From assembly GCF_002776525.5 (NCBI RefSeq), contig NC_045437.1:137778944-137842943 (forward strand): a stretch of DNA of 64,000 bases, given 5' to 3'. The DNA comes from Piliocolobus tephrosceles. Taxonomy: Eukaryota; Chordata; Mammalia; Primates; Cercopithecidae. Shown here in pieces: positions 37,901 through 50,229 of this stretch. The position numbers and the translations under genes were made by a program. The notes under the pieces are model-generated. The model did no database searches, had not been told where the DNA came from, and worked only from the letters and a program-made list of their open reading frames with translations. Numbering within the stretch: the stretch's first letter is position 1; every line of letters starts with the position of its first letter.

Positions 37901-38443
37901 CTGTGGTATCCATACAATGTAATATTACACTGCTTTAAAAAAATAAGCTATATAAAGAACTGTAGGGAAACTTAAATGCATATTAGTAAATGAAAGAAGC
38001 CAATCAGAAAAGGTTACATACTGTATGATTTCAACTAAATAACAGTCTGGAAAAAAGGCATAACTGTGTACTTAATAAAGATATCAGTAGCTGTATCAGT
38101 TGTTAGTAAGAGGGATGAATAGGCAGAACACAGAGAATTTTTAGGGTGGTGAAGCTATTCTGTATGGTACTCTGATGGTAAATATGTCATTGCACATTTA
38201 TCCAAACAATAGAATCTATGACACCAAGAGCGAACCCTAATGTAAACTACAGACTTTAGCTGACAGTGATGTGGCAATGTAGATTCATTGGTTTTAATGA
38301 ATATACCACTCTGGCACAGGATATTGATAATGGGAGAGTTTGTGCATATGAGGGGACGGGTTTATGGAGACCCTACTTCCCGTTCAACTTTGTTGCAAAC
38401 CTGAAACTGCTTTAACAAATACAGCTTATTGATTAAAGAAAAA
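34950..38443 (+). mobile_element. Ancient L1 (L1MD/ME-like), 3' segment
   Basis: Continuation of the element from 30578: the ORF2 RT domain, the C-terminal domain and the 3' UTR ('accactctggcacaggatat', 'tgataatgggagagtttgtg', 'cctgaaactgctttaac') ending near 38443 with a weak A-rich tail. Together with the 5' segment this is a nearly complete but heavily diverged element. Confidence 0.85.
35201..35485 (+). mobile_element. AluJ
   Basis: An old forward Alu ('atggctcatgccagtaatcc', 'ctgaggctgcagtaagctat') inside the ancient L1 ORF2; the L1 resumes at once after it. Confidence 0.9.
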
Positions 38444-38689
38444 CTGGAATTCCAACAGGTATAAAATTCAAATTAGAAGCTGGCTTTTGTAGTTTTGGTA
38501 TAATGTAAAGCAATGCTTTTGTTAATGTTATGCATAAATAAAATAAGACCACTTATATCTTTCAAGTTAATGTTATATTAATTTGAATTTCTGTAAATAG
38601 AGGCAAAATGTCTTGCTCAAATCTTCCTTCACTTTCACTGAAGTCTTCTCAACTATTTCTGTAAATCCTTATGAAGCCTCAGGAGAAGT

Positions 38690-38940
38690 TGTACATCATA
38701 GTAGTTAAAAGCTTGGCCTTAGGGTTTCAGCTCTTCTATTTACCATGTGGCTTTGGACAAGCAATGAAACCTCGGAGAGTTCCTTTATCCTCTTCAGTAA
38801 AATAAAGGAAATCATAGGACTTACTCCTAAGCTTGCTGTAAACATTTTAGGAGGTGACGCACATCAAATGTTTATGCAGTGCTTGGCACATACTAGTATG
38901 TTCAACCCACAATAACTCTTATTCTAACCCTTAGTGTTCT
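38690..38940 (+). mobile_element. MIR
   Basis: 'tttaccatgtggctttggac', 'tatcctcttcagtaaaataa', 'tgcagtgcttggcacatact' follow the MIR from mid-5' half to the 3' end. Confidence 0.85.
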
Positions 38941-39099
38941 CAGTTAGCCTGTTGAAACAAACATTTCCTCCTGTCCTGCTCAGAATATCTAGCCCAAAGT
39001 CAGACTATCACGCATTATTGCTACAGGCAAGATTTTAACTGATGGTCACTCAAATTCATGGCATATTTCCTCAACAACAAGTATCTTTCCTAATCTCTC

Positions 39100-40480
39100 T
39101 TGACCTCATTCTATGCAAGTTTCATTCCCACTATTTTACAAAATAATTATCAAGTTCACCAGTGACTTCCCCCACCACGTTGCTAAATTCAGTGGTTAAT
39201 TCCTGGTCCTCATCTGATTTGACCTTTCAGTAGCATTGAACACAGTTGATCATATCTTCCCTTTTTAAAATTTGATTTACAGGGCATTAGGCATTCCTTC
39301 AATCTCACTGGCTTCCACTACTTACTTGTTAGTTATCTTTGCTCCTTTCTCTTCTTTCTGATAGTGATGCTTTAGGGTTCAGTTTTTAATTCCCTTACCA
39401 AATATAACGCCCCAGGCTTCCGTTCTTGCTTCCCTTCTCCCTCACCTTACTTTCTCTGTGACTACATTGAGTCCCATGGCTTCTCATACCATCTCTATGC
39501 TAGTAATCCCAAGATTTCCCCCAGCACAGAATTATTTTCTGAACTCCAGATTTGTATGTCCATCTGCCTTTAATCCAAAACCAAATTTCTGATCGTTCAC
39601 ATTTTTTTCCTACCTTTTTGACTTCAGTTAATGGGAGTTCATCCTGCCAGGTGTTCAGGACAAAAATCTTGGGGTAGTCTTTCCCCACTTTTCTTGCACT
39701 CTATTTTTCATCTATCAGGAAATCTCCTCTCTTCAAAATGTATCCAAAATGAGATCAGTTCTTACCATCTCACTGATACCACCCTGATGTGAGCCACTTG
39801 GATCTCTACAATAGCCTCCTGACTGGTCAACTTATTTCTATCTCTGGTCTATTTACAGTTCACTCAATGCAGGAGCCAGAGTGGGTCTTTTAAAATGTAA
39901 TTCAGATCATGTTCCTCCTCTGCTCAAAACCCTCCAGTACCTCTAGTTTCCATGTCATTTGGAATAAAAAGCAAACTTCCTGTAAGGAACTATGAGTCAC
40001 AGTATGATACCCCTACCTCCCGATTTCCTCCTCCATTGTTATCCCTTTCACCACTTTGTTCACTGTGCTTCAGCCCTCCTAGTCTTCTTGCTGTCTTTAA
40101 ACATCCTGGTCATGCTCTTGCCTTAGGGCATTTCCCTGCAAGTTCTCCATCCTGTAATATTTTCCCACCAGATGTTAATATTGTTACATCTCTTATTTTC
40201 CATAGTAGTTTGCTTATGTCACAACCTCAACAATAACTACTCTGACCTCCTATTTATTCACAATACTATACTCTATGCATCATATTCTTTATTCTCTTCC
40301 TTTTGCTTTTATCCATAACATGTTTTTAATGTATTATGTACTTATTTATTAGATTTATTATTTGTCCCTCTCCCAAGCCATACATACACTAGAATGTAAA
40401 CTCAATGAGGGCAGAGAGTTTTGTCTTTTTTGTTCACCAATTTATTGCAAGTGTAAAAAACAGTGCTTGTGACATAATGC
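39100..40480 (+). mobile_element. L2 LINE, long 3' copy (RT C-terminus and 3' UTR)
   Basis: About 1.4 kb of LINE-2. The RT-end coding part ('gcattgaacacagttgatca', compare FDTVDH) is near 39230-39255. The 3' region follows: 'ggcttctcataccatctcta', 'aatagcctcctgactggtca', 'agatcatgttcctcctctgc', 'tagaatgtaaactcaatgag'. It ends at the L2 3' terminus near 40480. Many stops; a fossil. Confidence 0.85.
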
Positions 40481-40629
40481 TAAAAAAATTAGCTGATTAA
40501 GTAATTGATCAAGAATCTACTACTGAATGTAAAGTTAGTATGTTGAGCACTGATGAGTCATTGAAGATATTTTTTTCATATATTTTATGTGCACTCACTA
40601 AATAAACTTTTAATAAGTAGTTAGTGTTA

Positions 40630-41035
40630 ACAAAAGAGCACCTGTATTGAGCATTTATGTGCCAAAGAATTCATGAATGTATCAGGCCTCATCCTGCAGG
40701 AGCTCAGGATCAGGGTGGAAGGGCATTGAGGAATAAGCAGGCACTTATTTCACAGTGGGCAGTGCTAGGAGGAAGGTTTAAGGAAAGCACTTCATCTAAA
40801 CAACACAGAAGGTGAATTCAAGGAAAACCCTTTGAAGAGTCAAAGCAGAGATGGATTCAAGCATAGGAAAGACAGCCATGAAAATTCAGTATTGAGGCCT
40901 TGGAAGAAGTTCAGTGTGTTTGGAGCCTAGAGTTCAAATTCCAGAGCAGTGTGAGGAAGGTGAGAGCAGACAGGCAGAGGTCAGGATGACGAAGGTCTTA
41001 TAAAGAACATTAAGGAGTTTGGACTTTAAAATATG
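40630..41035 (-). mobile_element. L2 3' region, opposite orientation
   Basis: Starts with 'acctgtattgagcatttatg' and ends with 'cattaaggagtttggacttt', the reverse L2 3' UTR order. It faces the L2 at 39100-40480 tail to tail across about 150 bp. Confidence 0.75.
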
Positions 41036-42104
41036 TGTCTTCTGTGACAATTTGTGGCCCACGTATTATCCACTTAAATGAATGCCACAGACTAATCCTT
41101 GCCACAATTGCAGTAATGTAGCACAACAGTGCTGGTATTCTGCTAAAATGTGGTGGGGGTGGGGAGTTACTGTCTCTTCCCTATCCCCCAACTTATCAAA
41201 GGCACATGTACAATCTGGTGTCAACATGTGTTATAATGATCCCCAAAGAGAGCCTCCTTGTGTTCCACATTTCAGAACAGTTTGCATTTGAGATTGTTTC
41301 CTTTTTTTCTTTTTGAAGACCCACCCCACCCCTGCCATTTTATGCTCATATTGTCTTGATACTCATGTTGTCTAAAATCCAAATTGTCATTCATTACTCT
41401 CCCCCACAACTCCCTACCAGGCTTTGCTACACAAATTTTGCTGTCTCTATATATCTCTCATTTTCTAATTAGTTGTATTCCCTTTCTGTCCTTAAAGCAG
41501 CACTTTATTTTGAGTTTTGTTTTAAAAGCCATGGAAAACCAATAGTTCTTTCATTTGTATATATCTTACTCAGACCCATAGCATTCTCTGTAATAAACAT
41601 AATGTAACTAGCAAACTTTAGACAGAGATGGAGCATAGTAAGTGGGGGAATGATAGATAAGGCATTTTACAGTTTATTGAAATGTAAGTGATAGCACCTT
41701 ATTAAAAAAATTAAATTGCATTTTAATACATTGTCTTTTTTAGAAAGCTTTGCAAGAATTTTTCTCTCAAAACAAAGAAAAGGCAATGGTTAAAACTGAA
41801 GAAATCCAAATAGTAAAAGTAAGATAGATTGTTGGCTACTTGGGAAGATGGGGTGGGAAAACACTTTCTTGCAAGATAACACGGCTCTTGTGCTCACATG
41901 GAAGGCATGAGAGAAAAACAAGATGAGAGTTGCTTTTATGGTTCAGAGGACCAGGAACAAATAAGAGTTAACATTTGATCTTCTCAGCAAGATGAAGATG
42001 TGTGTTAAAGAGAAATACATTGTTTTCAAGCATGGCAGGGAGTTTTAAAGATGCCCAGAAATAGAACTGTTCTGATTAGCATTTCCAGAGAATTGAGCAA
42101 ATTC
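41036..42104. other. Unique sequence, nothing recognised
   Basis: No recognisable repeat, RNA or coding signal. Confidence 0.4.
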
Positions 42105-42200
42105 AGATTCAGGAAACACTTATTATGGACAAACTGTGCACAAAGCATAGCACAAAACACTTTCACAAATATTTTATTTTTGTAACAGCTCTGTAAGCTA
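42105..42200 (-). mobile_element. MIR 3' part
   Basis: 'gaaacacttattatggacaa', 'acaaaacactttcacaaata', 'aacagctctgtaagctaggc' match the reverse MIR 3' half. Confidence 0.65.
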
Positions 42201-42284
42201 GGCATTTGGTCAGCTAACCTTCCTACTTCTTTCCTTTCTATCTTTCCAATATCTGTAGTTCACCTCTTAGGTACTAAGCTGTGA

Positions 42285-42350
42285 TCACTGATGGAATCAT
42301 AAAGCATCATCCCTGCCCTCAGGGGGCTCACAGTTTATTAAGAGGGACAG
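42285..42350 (-). mobile_element. L2 fragment
   Basis: 'catccctgccctcagggggc' followed by tcacagtttattaagaggga matches the reverse L2 3' UTR. Confidence 0.55.
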
Positions 42351-43125
42351 ATTGTGGTGGTGGTATAGGAGCACCTCCTACATGCTTGGAATAACAAACC
42401 CGTATATTTGGGAAGCCTGTGGCAGATAAGGAGCCACATTTGGCCCATTCTTCCAGAATGTCTTCTGTTTCTGTGGATTTTCCTACTTGCACTCATTTTA
42501 ATTCTCATCCCAACATTTTCCTAACAGCCTCCATGAAGCTCCTTTTAAAAATTCAAAATGCTCAGTTTTTTGTTTCTTCCCTACTCACGATTCCTAAAAG
42601 AATTGATGAGGGGTAGTGCTAAAGAGTATTGAGTGTTTGCAAAGAAATATCTGGGTTTCTCAAATCATGATGTGTTCTCACAGCTTTCTGAGCCTTTTAG
42701 TGTTCAGAGCCAAGTATCCCAGAAGTTTGTATGCTCCTTACATTGTGGCTTCCCCCCCACCCCAACTGAGGCTGTCTGAAAAAACGGGGCTTATCCAGAA
42801 AATGCAAGCTTCCCTTATTACTTCAAGGCCAGAGATGTCTCTTTCCTCTGCAGTTTGCTATTACTTACCACTTATTAATTCTTGTCATTATTTCCTATGT
42901 CTTATCACTTCTTATTAGTTGGCTCAGGTGATTGAATCTTCTGAGCCATCATTTAACATTAATATCGACATAAGCAGGTCATACTAAAACTAAGCCATAT
43001 TTGTGAAGAGTCTCATACAGGCACATGCTTCCACAAAAAGCTAGAGTTCCAACAGCAGCAGCAACCACAATAGTAATGACATCTGCAACTCTCCACCCAA
43101 ATCAGCCTCTTCTATTCCTGGGAGA
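42351..43125. other. Unique sequence, nothing recognised
   Basis: Two short plus-strand open frames (65 and 100 codons, 42419-42918) have no recognisable homology. No other signal. Confidence 0.35.
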
Positions 43126-43215
43126 AAAATGAAAAATAAAAAAATAAATAAATATTCTCAGGGTAAAAGAAAAGTTTGGGAAAAGAGAGAGAAGAGAAAA
43201 AAAGACAAGGGGAAA
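43126..43215 (+). repeat. A-rich (AAAT)n and purine tract
   Basis: (AAAT)n at 43130-43155, then GA/AAAG-rich sequence to 43215. Confidence 0.8.
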
Positions 43216-43337
43216 AACTATGTGACCTGACTGAATTCCTTCTAGTTTCTGAGTTTTAGCTGCCTTAGGTATAAAATGAAAAGTAATAGCAAAAGTTGTA
43301 ATGTTTTTCTTATGTTTCCAATGAAGTACCTCCTAAA

Positions 43338-43535
43338 TCAGTGACTCTCAATGCAGGTTTCACATTGGAATGACTAGAGCGTTTTAATTTAAATAAAATA
43401 AAAAAGAAAAACCAGATGCTCAGGTTCTTAGTCTTAAGAGATTTTGATTCCAACATGTTTGAAGTAGGGACTGGGATTCATGTGCAGAAGAACCCCATAA
43501 TTTAAACAGCACCCCAGGTTATTATAGTGTGCATC
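43338..43535 (+). mobile_element. MER5A-like DNA transposon remnant
   Basis: 'cagtgactctcaatgcaggt', 'tggaatgactagagc', 'ccagatgctcaggttcttag', 'agattttgattccaacatgt' follow the MER5A order, with a small (AAAT)-rich insertion after 'gcgttttaa'. Confidence 0.6.
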
Positions 43536-44514
43536 CAAATTCCTATTTGAAGAGAGGGTGAATACTCTAGTAAGGTATGGGGGCACAGTTGGAAGTAGTC
43601 CAGTATTTAAAAAACTCAATTTCTTTGGAGTGTCACAATATATCTTTAAAGTAGTCTCAAATTTTATTTTATTGAAAAATATATCTGTTATTGTTTTATC
43701 CCTATTTTTCCAATTATTATATAGAATTGCTTTTCTAGAATGATGTGCACTGTTTTCTTGTAGCATTATATTCTCTGGTGCACCACTGGAGACATACATC
43801 CCAGACTAAGAAACACAGGCTGGAAAATCCCTGATATCATTTCCAACCCAAACACCTATTCAGCAATGTTTGGAACTAGATACATATTGCCCAACTTTAA
43901 ATGTGTGGTTTCCACTCTGGATCTCGCATACAAAAATGACACTTGCATTGCTAATGCCTACACAGTGAAATGAGGCGTTGGGAATTTTTTTAAATTAGTG
44001 TCTAATTAACTCTGAGCTACTGGCAGATAAAATAATGTTGATTTTATTACATTGGGTATCATACTTTAAAAAGCTAACTCTATAGAAGTAGGAAATTTTA
44101 TGAAAGCATTGGCAGCTGTGATGGAATTCAAAAGTATGTTCACAATCTCTTCCCAACTCCCACCAGCCCTCTCTTGAAGAATGGTCTGCCTTTCCAGACT
44201 GATTCTCAAAGTTTTGTTAATATAGAAGCAAGTGAATAGGCTAAGAAAAATAAATCCAAAAAGGAGTAAGTGGAGAGGAAAGGTTTAATAAAATATGTTA
44301 GGTTCAGTGACATGAGGTACAGAATAAAAGAACAAAATCCACACAGGCTCTGAAAGCATTGAGTAAAATAGTGCATAGAAGAGACTTAGGTAGGAGAGAA
44401 AGTTGCATGAAAGAGATCATATGAATTGGCTCTTCTTTAACATCTCTTAAGAAACATAAAAACTGAGATACTTAAAAGTTAATTTGGACTTTTTGGACTG
44501 TGTCTCCTTGAAAG
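43536..44514. other. Unique sequence, nothing recognised
   Basis: No recognisable repeat, RNA or coding signal. A 121-codon minus-strand open frame (43434-43799) starts outside and runs over the MER5A; it looks like chance. Confidence 0.35.
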
Positions 44515-44763
44515 TTACTTGGGAGCATAGACTAAACCATGTGAGCAATGCATTTGTAAATCTCCCAGCTTTTCAACCTTCAGTGTATCAAACTGAAAGT
44601 AATGTAATTCAAAGCCAGTGGCTACAGATTCTGCAGGTGCATAGGGAGCCACATTAGTAACTGTAGGGAGTACACAACTGTGAAAACAGATTCTGGGTCT
44701 GTAGCCGAGTGTGGCTGCTAGGGTTAGGGGCCCTGGATCAACAGTGAGATCAGCAGCTTGCAT
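44515..44763 (-). other. Unexplained 82-codon antisense open frame
   Basis: A fully open minus-strand frame with balanced composition for this AT-rich window (Pro, Ala, Gly, Val as well as Leu). It lies just upstream of a truncated AluJ and an ancient L1. I do not recognise the protein. It could be a piece of an unnamed repeat, such as an L1 5' UTR, or chance. There is no promoter, splice signal or conservation evidence in hand. Confidence 0.25.
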
Positions 44764-44794
44764 TAGGCAAATAGAGGAGCTAGAGGAAAAATTC

Positions 44795-45028
44795 AGGCAA
44801 TGCAGGAGGATCGCTTAAACCCAGAAGTTCAAGACCACCCTGGGAAACATATCAATACCCCATCTCCACAAAAAAAATAATAAAAATTAACCGGATATGG
44901 TGGTGCCTCTAGTCTCAGCTACTTGGGAGGTTGAGGTGGGAAGATTGCTTGAGGCTGCAGCAAGCTGTGATTGTGCTGCTGCACTCCAGCCTGCATGAAA
45001 AAGTGAGACCCTGTCATAAAAAAGAAAA
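44795..45028 (+). mobile_element. AluJ, 5'-truncated
   Basis: 'caggaggatcgcttaaaccc', 'tacttgggaggttgaggtgg', 'gctgctgcactccagcctgc' show an old forward Alu lacking its first ~50 bp. Confidence 0.9.
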
Positions 45029-45029
45029 A

Positions 45030-45615
45030 TTAGGGGTCTTCTACAATAATAGAAATGATACAATCTAAAGGTTAAAAACATGGGCCAGATAAAATAATGA
45101 ACAGAGCCTCGGGGACATATGGAACTATAAGACAAGATCTAACTTTGATATCACTGAAGTCCTGAAATGAGAGGAAGAAGAGAGCATAGCTGATAAAGTA
45201 CTTGAAATATCTCAAATTTGGCAAAAGGTTTAAGCATACAGATTCAAGTAACCACGTGAATCCCAAAGAGAAGAAAACCAAAGAAATTCACACCAGTAAA
45301 TGCCATAGTCAAACTTCTGAAATTGAAAGACAAAATAATTATGAAAGCAGGGACAGATAAATGACAGTTTACTTGCAGAGGAGAAATAATCCAAATGACA
45401 ACAGATTTCTCACCAGAAACTGTAGAGGCTAGAAAAAATGGCACAACATTGTCAGGTACTGAAAGAAAGAAATGTCAACCCCAAATTCCATCTGCAACAA
45501 AAATATTCTTCAGGCAAAAAGGAAATAAGGACAGTTTTGGAAGAAATAAAAGGAATACAATTTGTTGCCATCAAACTTACTCTAAACGAATGGCCAAATT
45601 AAGTTCTGTAAACAG
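45030..45615 (+). pseudogene. Ancient L1 ORF1 C-terminal remnant
   Basis: The RNA-binding and C-terminal half of ORF1: 'cagagcctcggggacatatg', 'gatttctcaccagaaactgt', 'tcaaccccaaattccatctg', 'aaatgatagcagaaggattc'. The N-terminal coiled coil is absent because of truncation or loss before the AluJ. Broken by stops. Confidence 0.75.
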
Positions 45616-45818
45616 AAAGGAAATGATAGCAGAAGGATTCTTGGAACATTAAAAATGAAGGAGGAGCAAAGTAAGTAAAATACATGGGTAAATATGATAG
45701 ACTTTTCTTCTCTTGAGCTTTCTGCATTATTATATTTCACAGTAATAGCAAAAATTGTAACACTGGTGTACTCCTAAATGTCTATAAAGAAAATATTTAA
45801 GATGATAACATTACAAAT

Positions 45819-46204
45819 TGCTATCGACTGAATTGTGTCCCATCTCCTAAAAATTATATGTTGAAGCGCTAATCCCTGATGTGATGGTGTCTGGAAATGG
45901 GGACTTTTGGAGATAATTAGGTTTAGATTAGGCCATGAGGGTGAGGCCCTCATAATAGAATTAACTGTTATTTGATGAGACTCTAGGGAGCTTCCTCTTT
46001 TTCAGCCATGTGAGGACACAGGGAGAAGGCAAACATCTGCAAGATGGGAGGAGAAGCCTCACTAGAAATGGATCATGCTTCTACCCTTATGCTAGAAACT
46101 TCTAGCACTCAGAACTGTGAGAAATAAATTTAAATAATAAATTTAATACTATTATCGAACCACCCAGCCTTTGCTATTTTTTAATGGCAGCCTGAGCTAA
46201 GACA
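45819..46204 (+). mobile_element. MLT1A-type MaLR LTR
   Basis: A solitary LTR: 'ctgaattgtgtcccatctcc', 'taatccctgatgtgatggtg', 'agccatgtgaggacacaggg', 'agaactgtgagaaataaatt', 'ggcagcctgagctaagaca'. No internal genes adjoin. Inserted in the ancient L1. Confidence 0.9.
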
Positions 46205-46318
46205 CGAACAAAGAGCTGTAAAAAGACATAAAAGAAGGCAGGATTTATGCACTTAAATGAGTAAAATGATGACACCAATAGCCTGCGTTAAGTTATGTGT
46301 ATGTAATATAATACCTAA

Positions 46319-47008
<690 letters not shown>

Positions 47009-47129
47009 CGTAGAGAAACCACTAAAAAAGCTATTCGAAGAAATATACTCAAACTAGAGAAAATGGAATTCTAAAAAATGTGTAACACCCATGAAGGCAG
47101 AAAGAAAAAACAGAAACAAAACAATCCAG

Positions 47130-48462
47130 ACACGAACTACAAATAAAAAAAAATAAATGGCAGACATAAGTGCTATTACATAAATAATTACACTAAGTAA
47201 AAGTGCTCTAGCTATACTAATGAAAAGATAGAGATTGACAGAGTAGATTGAAAAACATGACACATCAAAATATTGTCAATAAGAAAGGTATTGCATATAC
47301 AGTCATCCCTCAGTATCCACAGGAAATTTGTTCCAAAATCCCTGTGCATGCCAAAATCCATAGATATTCAAGTTCCTTATACAAAATAGGTACAGTATTT
47401 GCATATAACTTATGTATATCATCTTGTGTACTTTATATTATTTATAGGTTGCTTATAATACCTAATACAATGTCAGTTCTCTGTAAATGTATTGTTTTTA
47501 TCTTTGTTATTTTATTGTATTTTAATTTTTTTCAAATATTTTTGATCTGCAATTGGTTGAATATGTGGATTAGGAACTCATGGATATAGAGGGCCAACTA
47601 TATTGATATAGGTAGATTGATGGTAGAGGGTGGAAAAAATGCTTATAAAGTAATCAGTAGCAGAATGACTATATTAATATCACATAATATATATTTAACC
47701 ACAGAAAAAATTACCAGAGACAGAAAGGAACATTATATACTGATGGCATTGTTAATGTACCAAGAAGACCTAGGATTCCAAATGTATATGCACCAAACAA
47801 CAAAACTGTAAAATATGTGAAAGAAAAACATCTGAAATGAGAAATAGACAAATCTACAAATATAATTAAAAATTTTAACGCCCCTCTCTCAACAATTGAT
47901 AGAACAACTAAACAGAAAATCAGTAAGGATACAGAAAAATCCAACAGTACTCTCAATCAACAAGATGTAACAAAATTTTATAGAATAATTCATCAAATGA
48001 CAGCAGAATACACATTATTTTCAAGTGCCCAGAGAAGATATACCAAGATAGACCATCTACAGGGTCATAAAACAAACCTTGGTAAATGTACATGATTTGA
48101 AATTATCTCAATAGAATCAAACTAAAATTTATTAGCAGATAACATCGTCAAACACTTGAAAACTAAACAGCATATGTCTAGATACTCATGAATCAAAGAA
48201 GTCTCAAGGAGACCAAAAAAAAAAAAAAAAACACACACTGAAATAAAAATACTATATATCAATATTTGTGAGATATAACTAACACAGGCCTGAGAGGGAC
48301 ATTTATAGCACTAAATACATACATTAGAAGAAAGGAAAAGTCTCACATCAATAATCTAAGCTTTTATTTCAGGAATCTAGAAAAGGTAGAGCAAAATAAA
48401 GCCAAAGGAAGCAGCAAGATGGAAATAATAAAAAGCATAAATGAATGAAATTGAAATAAAGT
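47130..48462 (+). pseudogene. Ancient L1 ORF2 endonuclease remnant
   Basis: The start of ORF2: 'agatagagattgacagagta', 'cagcagaatacacattattt', 'taccaagatagaccatctac', 'cataaaacaaaccttgg' lie in endonuclease order. A MER2 interrupts it at 47300-47600 and an A17 run lies near 48213-48230. The RT domain is not present. Broken by stops. Confidence 0.75.
47300..47600 (+). mobile_element. MER2 (Tigger-related DNA transposon)
   Basis: A non-autonomous pogo/Tigger-type element. It starts cagtcatccctcagtatcc and ends gagggccaacta, which are complementary terminal repeats, and TA flanks both sides (47298-47299 and 47601-47602), the expected target duplication. Central blocks 'gtatttgcatataacttatg' and 'ataatacctaatacaatgt' are typical. 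Confidence 0.92.
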
Positions 48463-48764
48463 ACCTACCTCAGAATAACCATTCAAAAATGATACTTATC
48501 ATTACCTATCTAATGGCTTTTAAACTCTTTTGATCTCAACTTTCATTAGAAAAAAATTCAGAACATATCCAACTGAATGTGTATTTATTGTTTATAAATA
48601 ATATGCAGATATTAGGATACAAATATGTTCTATGCCTGCTAAGCTTAAATAAAATTTTAAATATGAATAGATAAAAGTGTATGGATATAATATTCTTTTT
48701 CAATGGTGTCTTGAGCACCTAAATTTAGAGACTAATGGTTGAACATTATCATCATCTAAGAGCT
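48463..48764. other. AT-rich unique sequence, nothing recognised
   Basis: No recognisable repeat, RNA or coding signal. Confidence 0.4.
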
Positions 48765-48930
48765 ACTCATTCTTTAAAGCTCAAATGAAGCATCATAATA
48801 AGGAAGCCTCTTCTAATCACATCAGTCCCCAGGGAAAACATCCCTCTGCTGAACTTAGTAGTAATTTTGACTGTCTTTTATTTTGTACATACACCGTCTT
48901 AATTGTCGTGATAACAATATGCCTAATATG
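48765..48930 (+). mobile_element. L2 fragment
   Basis: 'ctttaaagctcaaatgaagc', 'gaagcctcttctaatcacat' and 'cttttattttgtacatacac' correspond to the L2 3' UTR block 'agctcaaatgtcacctcc...gaagccttccctgac'. Confidence 0.6.
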
Positions 48931-49399
48931 GTTCCTGATATAAATGTGATTATCAAAAGCATATGTAACAACCTGAGGATTTGAATACTTGACAGAGAAC
49001 TATGGGAAGAAAAATGTCAAACATTCTCACAAAGATAAAATATTTTAAAAACTAGGGATTGAGGCAGCAGGAACTAGGTGGTTATTTTTTTCTCAGAGGT
49101 TGAAATAAGGGTCATAACTTGGCATTCTGTAGGCCAAATCCAGTCTACATGTGTGCTGTATTTGGCCAGAACAGTGGGGCTATGTTTTATGTTAATGCCG
49201 TTAGACTGGGCATATACCTTCTCTTTTGGCTACGGTTCCATTATTCATATGTTCGATAATACCTGGGTATATCAAACACTATTACTTTCTAGTCACCCTA
49301 TTCCTTGATGTTATTTGACTTTGACAACTCCCTGACAGTCCTCATACTTTCTATAGCAACACAGTAAAGTACAAAGATAAGTAAACTAAAAATCAAAAG
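48931..49399. other. Unique sequence, unassigned repeat possible
   Basis: 'ggccaaatccagtctacatg' near 49133-49152 recalls an old mammalian repeat ('ccaaatccggcccactg'), but the rest does not align, so no call is made. Confidence 0.3.
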
Positions 49400-49580
49400 T
49401 TTTGGGTTTTTGGCTTGTGTGCCATTTGCTAGCTGTGTCACCTTGAGTGAGTCGTGTTCATTCTCTCAGACACCATTCCCTCAACTACAGAATGGTGATG
49501 GTGACTCCTGCCCAGTGTGTCTCATGGGGCAAATGAGAATGGTTAAAAACTGTGAAACTGCTGGACATATATGAGAGAGT
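49400..49580 (+). mobile_element. MIR
   Basis: 'catttgctagctgtgtcacc', 'caactacagaatggtgatgg', 'atggggcaaatgagaatggt' run through the MIR core. Confidence 0.8.
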
Positions 49581-49969
49581 TGTTATCAGATGACTTCTTA
49601 GTCCCCTTCCTGTAGTAAAATATTTTGTTCCTATGATTCTAGAACAACCACTGATAATTGCAACTTCATTTTCTAACAAAGCTGTCAGCTCCATAGCTAC
49701 AAATATAAATGGATATGCTACTTAGTGTTATGATGATAAAAACATTAGAAATCCTTGACTGGTTTTCTGATATAATACATGAAATAAATGCATTGTGTGT
49801 TGTATGTTGGCATCACAGGAAACTGGGAGAGTTTGATGAGCAATTGCTTGCAAGATTAACTGTAAAATGGCTTGGATGTGAGCACTGTCATCAGGATTGA
49901 AAACTGTCAAAGAATGTAATGGGAAAACTAACAAAGGGTAGTGGCAAGTGGCATCGCAGGCTCAAGCAG

Positions 49970-50110
49970 GTCAAGTTGTCTACAGGGTGCTCTCTGGGAT
50001 CAGAGTTCAGGCCAGTCTCATTACTATCTTCATTAACTACTCTGGAAAGGGCTGCAGGTCTCTTTAGAGCAATTTGCAGAAGATGCTTACTAGTGAGGGG
50101 GTGAAAAGAG
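49970..50110 (+). mobile_element. CR1/L3 LINE, reverse transcriptase fragment
   Basis: Plus-strand similarity to CR1-clade RT around the PQGSVLGP...FINDL motif: 'tgctctctgggatcagagtt', 'tctcattactatcttcatta', then 'gagcaatttgcagaagatgc' (compare KFADD). A very old fossil; frame broken. Confidence 0.5.
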
Positions 50111-50229
50111 AGGCAAAATCATACCAAGCAATCAGACATGTGACAATGGAATCTTAGGCAAACATCAAAATCAGATCATTCCGGACACAAAAACATTTGA
50201 GTTCCTGACCTCTGAAAATGCTTTCCCCC

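Larger units (their letters stand above)
32690..38060 (+). pseudogene. Ancient L1 ORF2 remnant, split by insertions
   Basis: ORF2 encodes the L1 endonuclease and reverse transcriptase. The endonuclease part lies at 32690-33497, reverse transcriptase and C-terminus at 34950-38060, with an L1 (33498-34949) and an AluJ (35201-35485) inserted. About 90 bp of the expected endonuclease-to-RT linker is missing at the L1 insertion. The catalytic FADD box near 36394-36408 now reads FVNG, so both catalytic aspartates are lost. No open frame exceeds about 90 codons. Confidence 0.8.

Noticed and set aside
43434..43799. 121-codon minus-strand open frame
   Set aside because: Overlaps a MER5A remnant and an AT-rich stretch; no recognisable protein.
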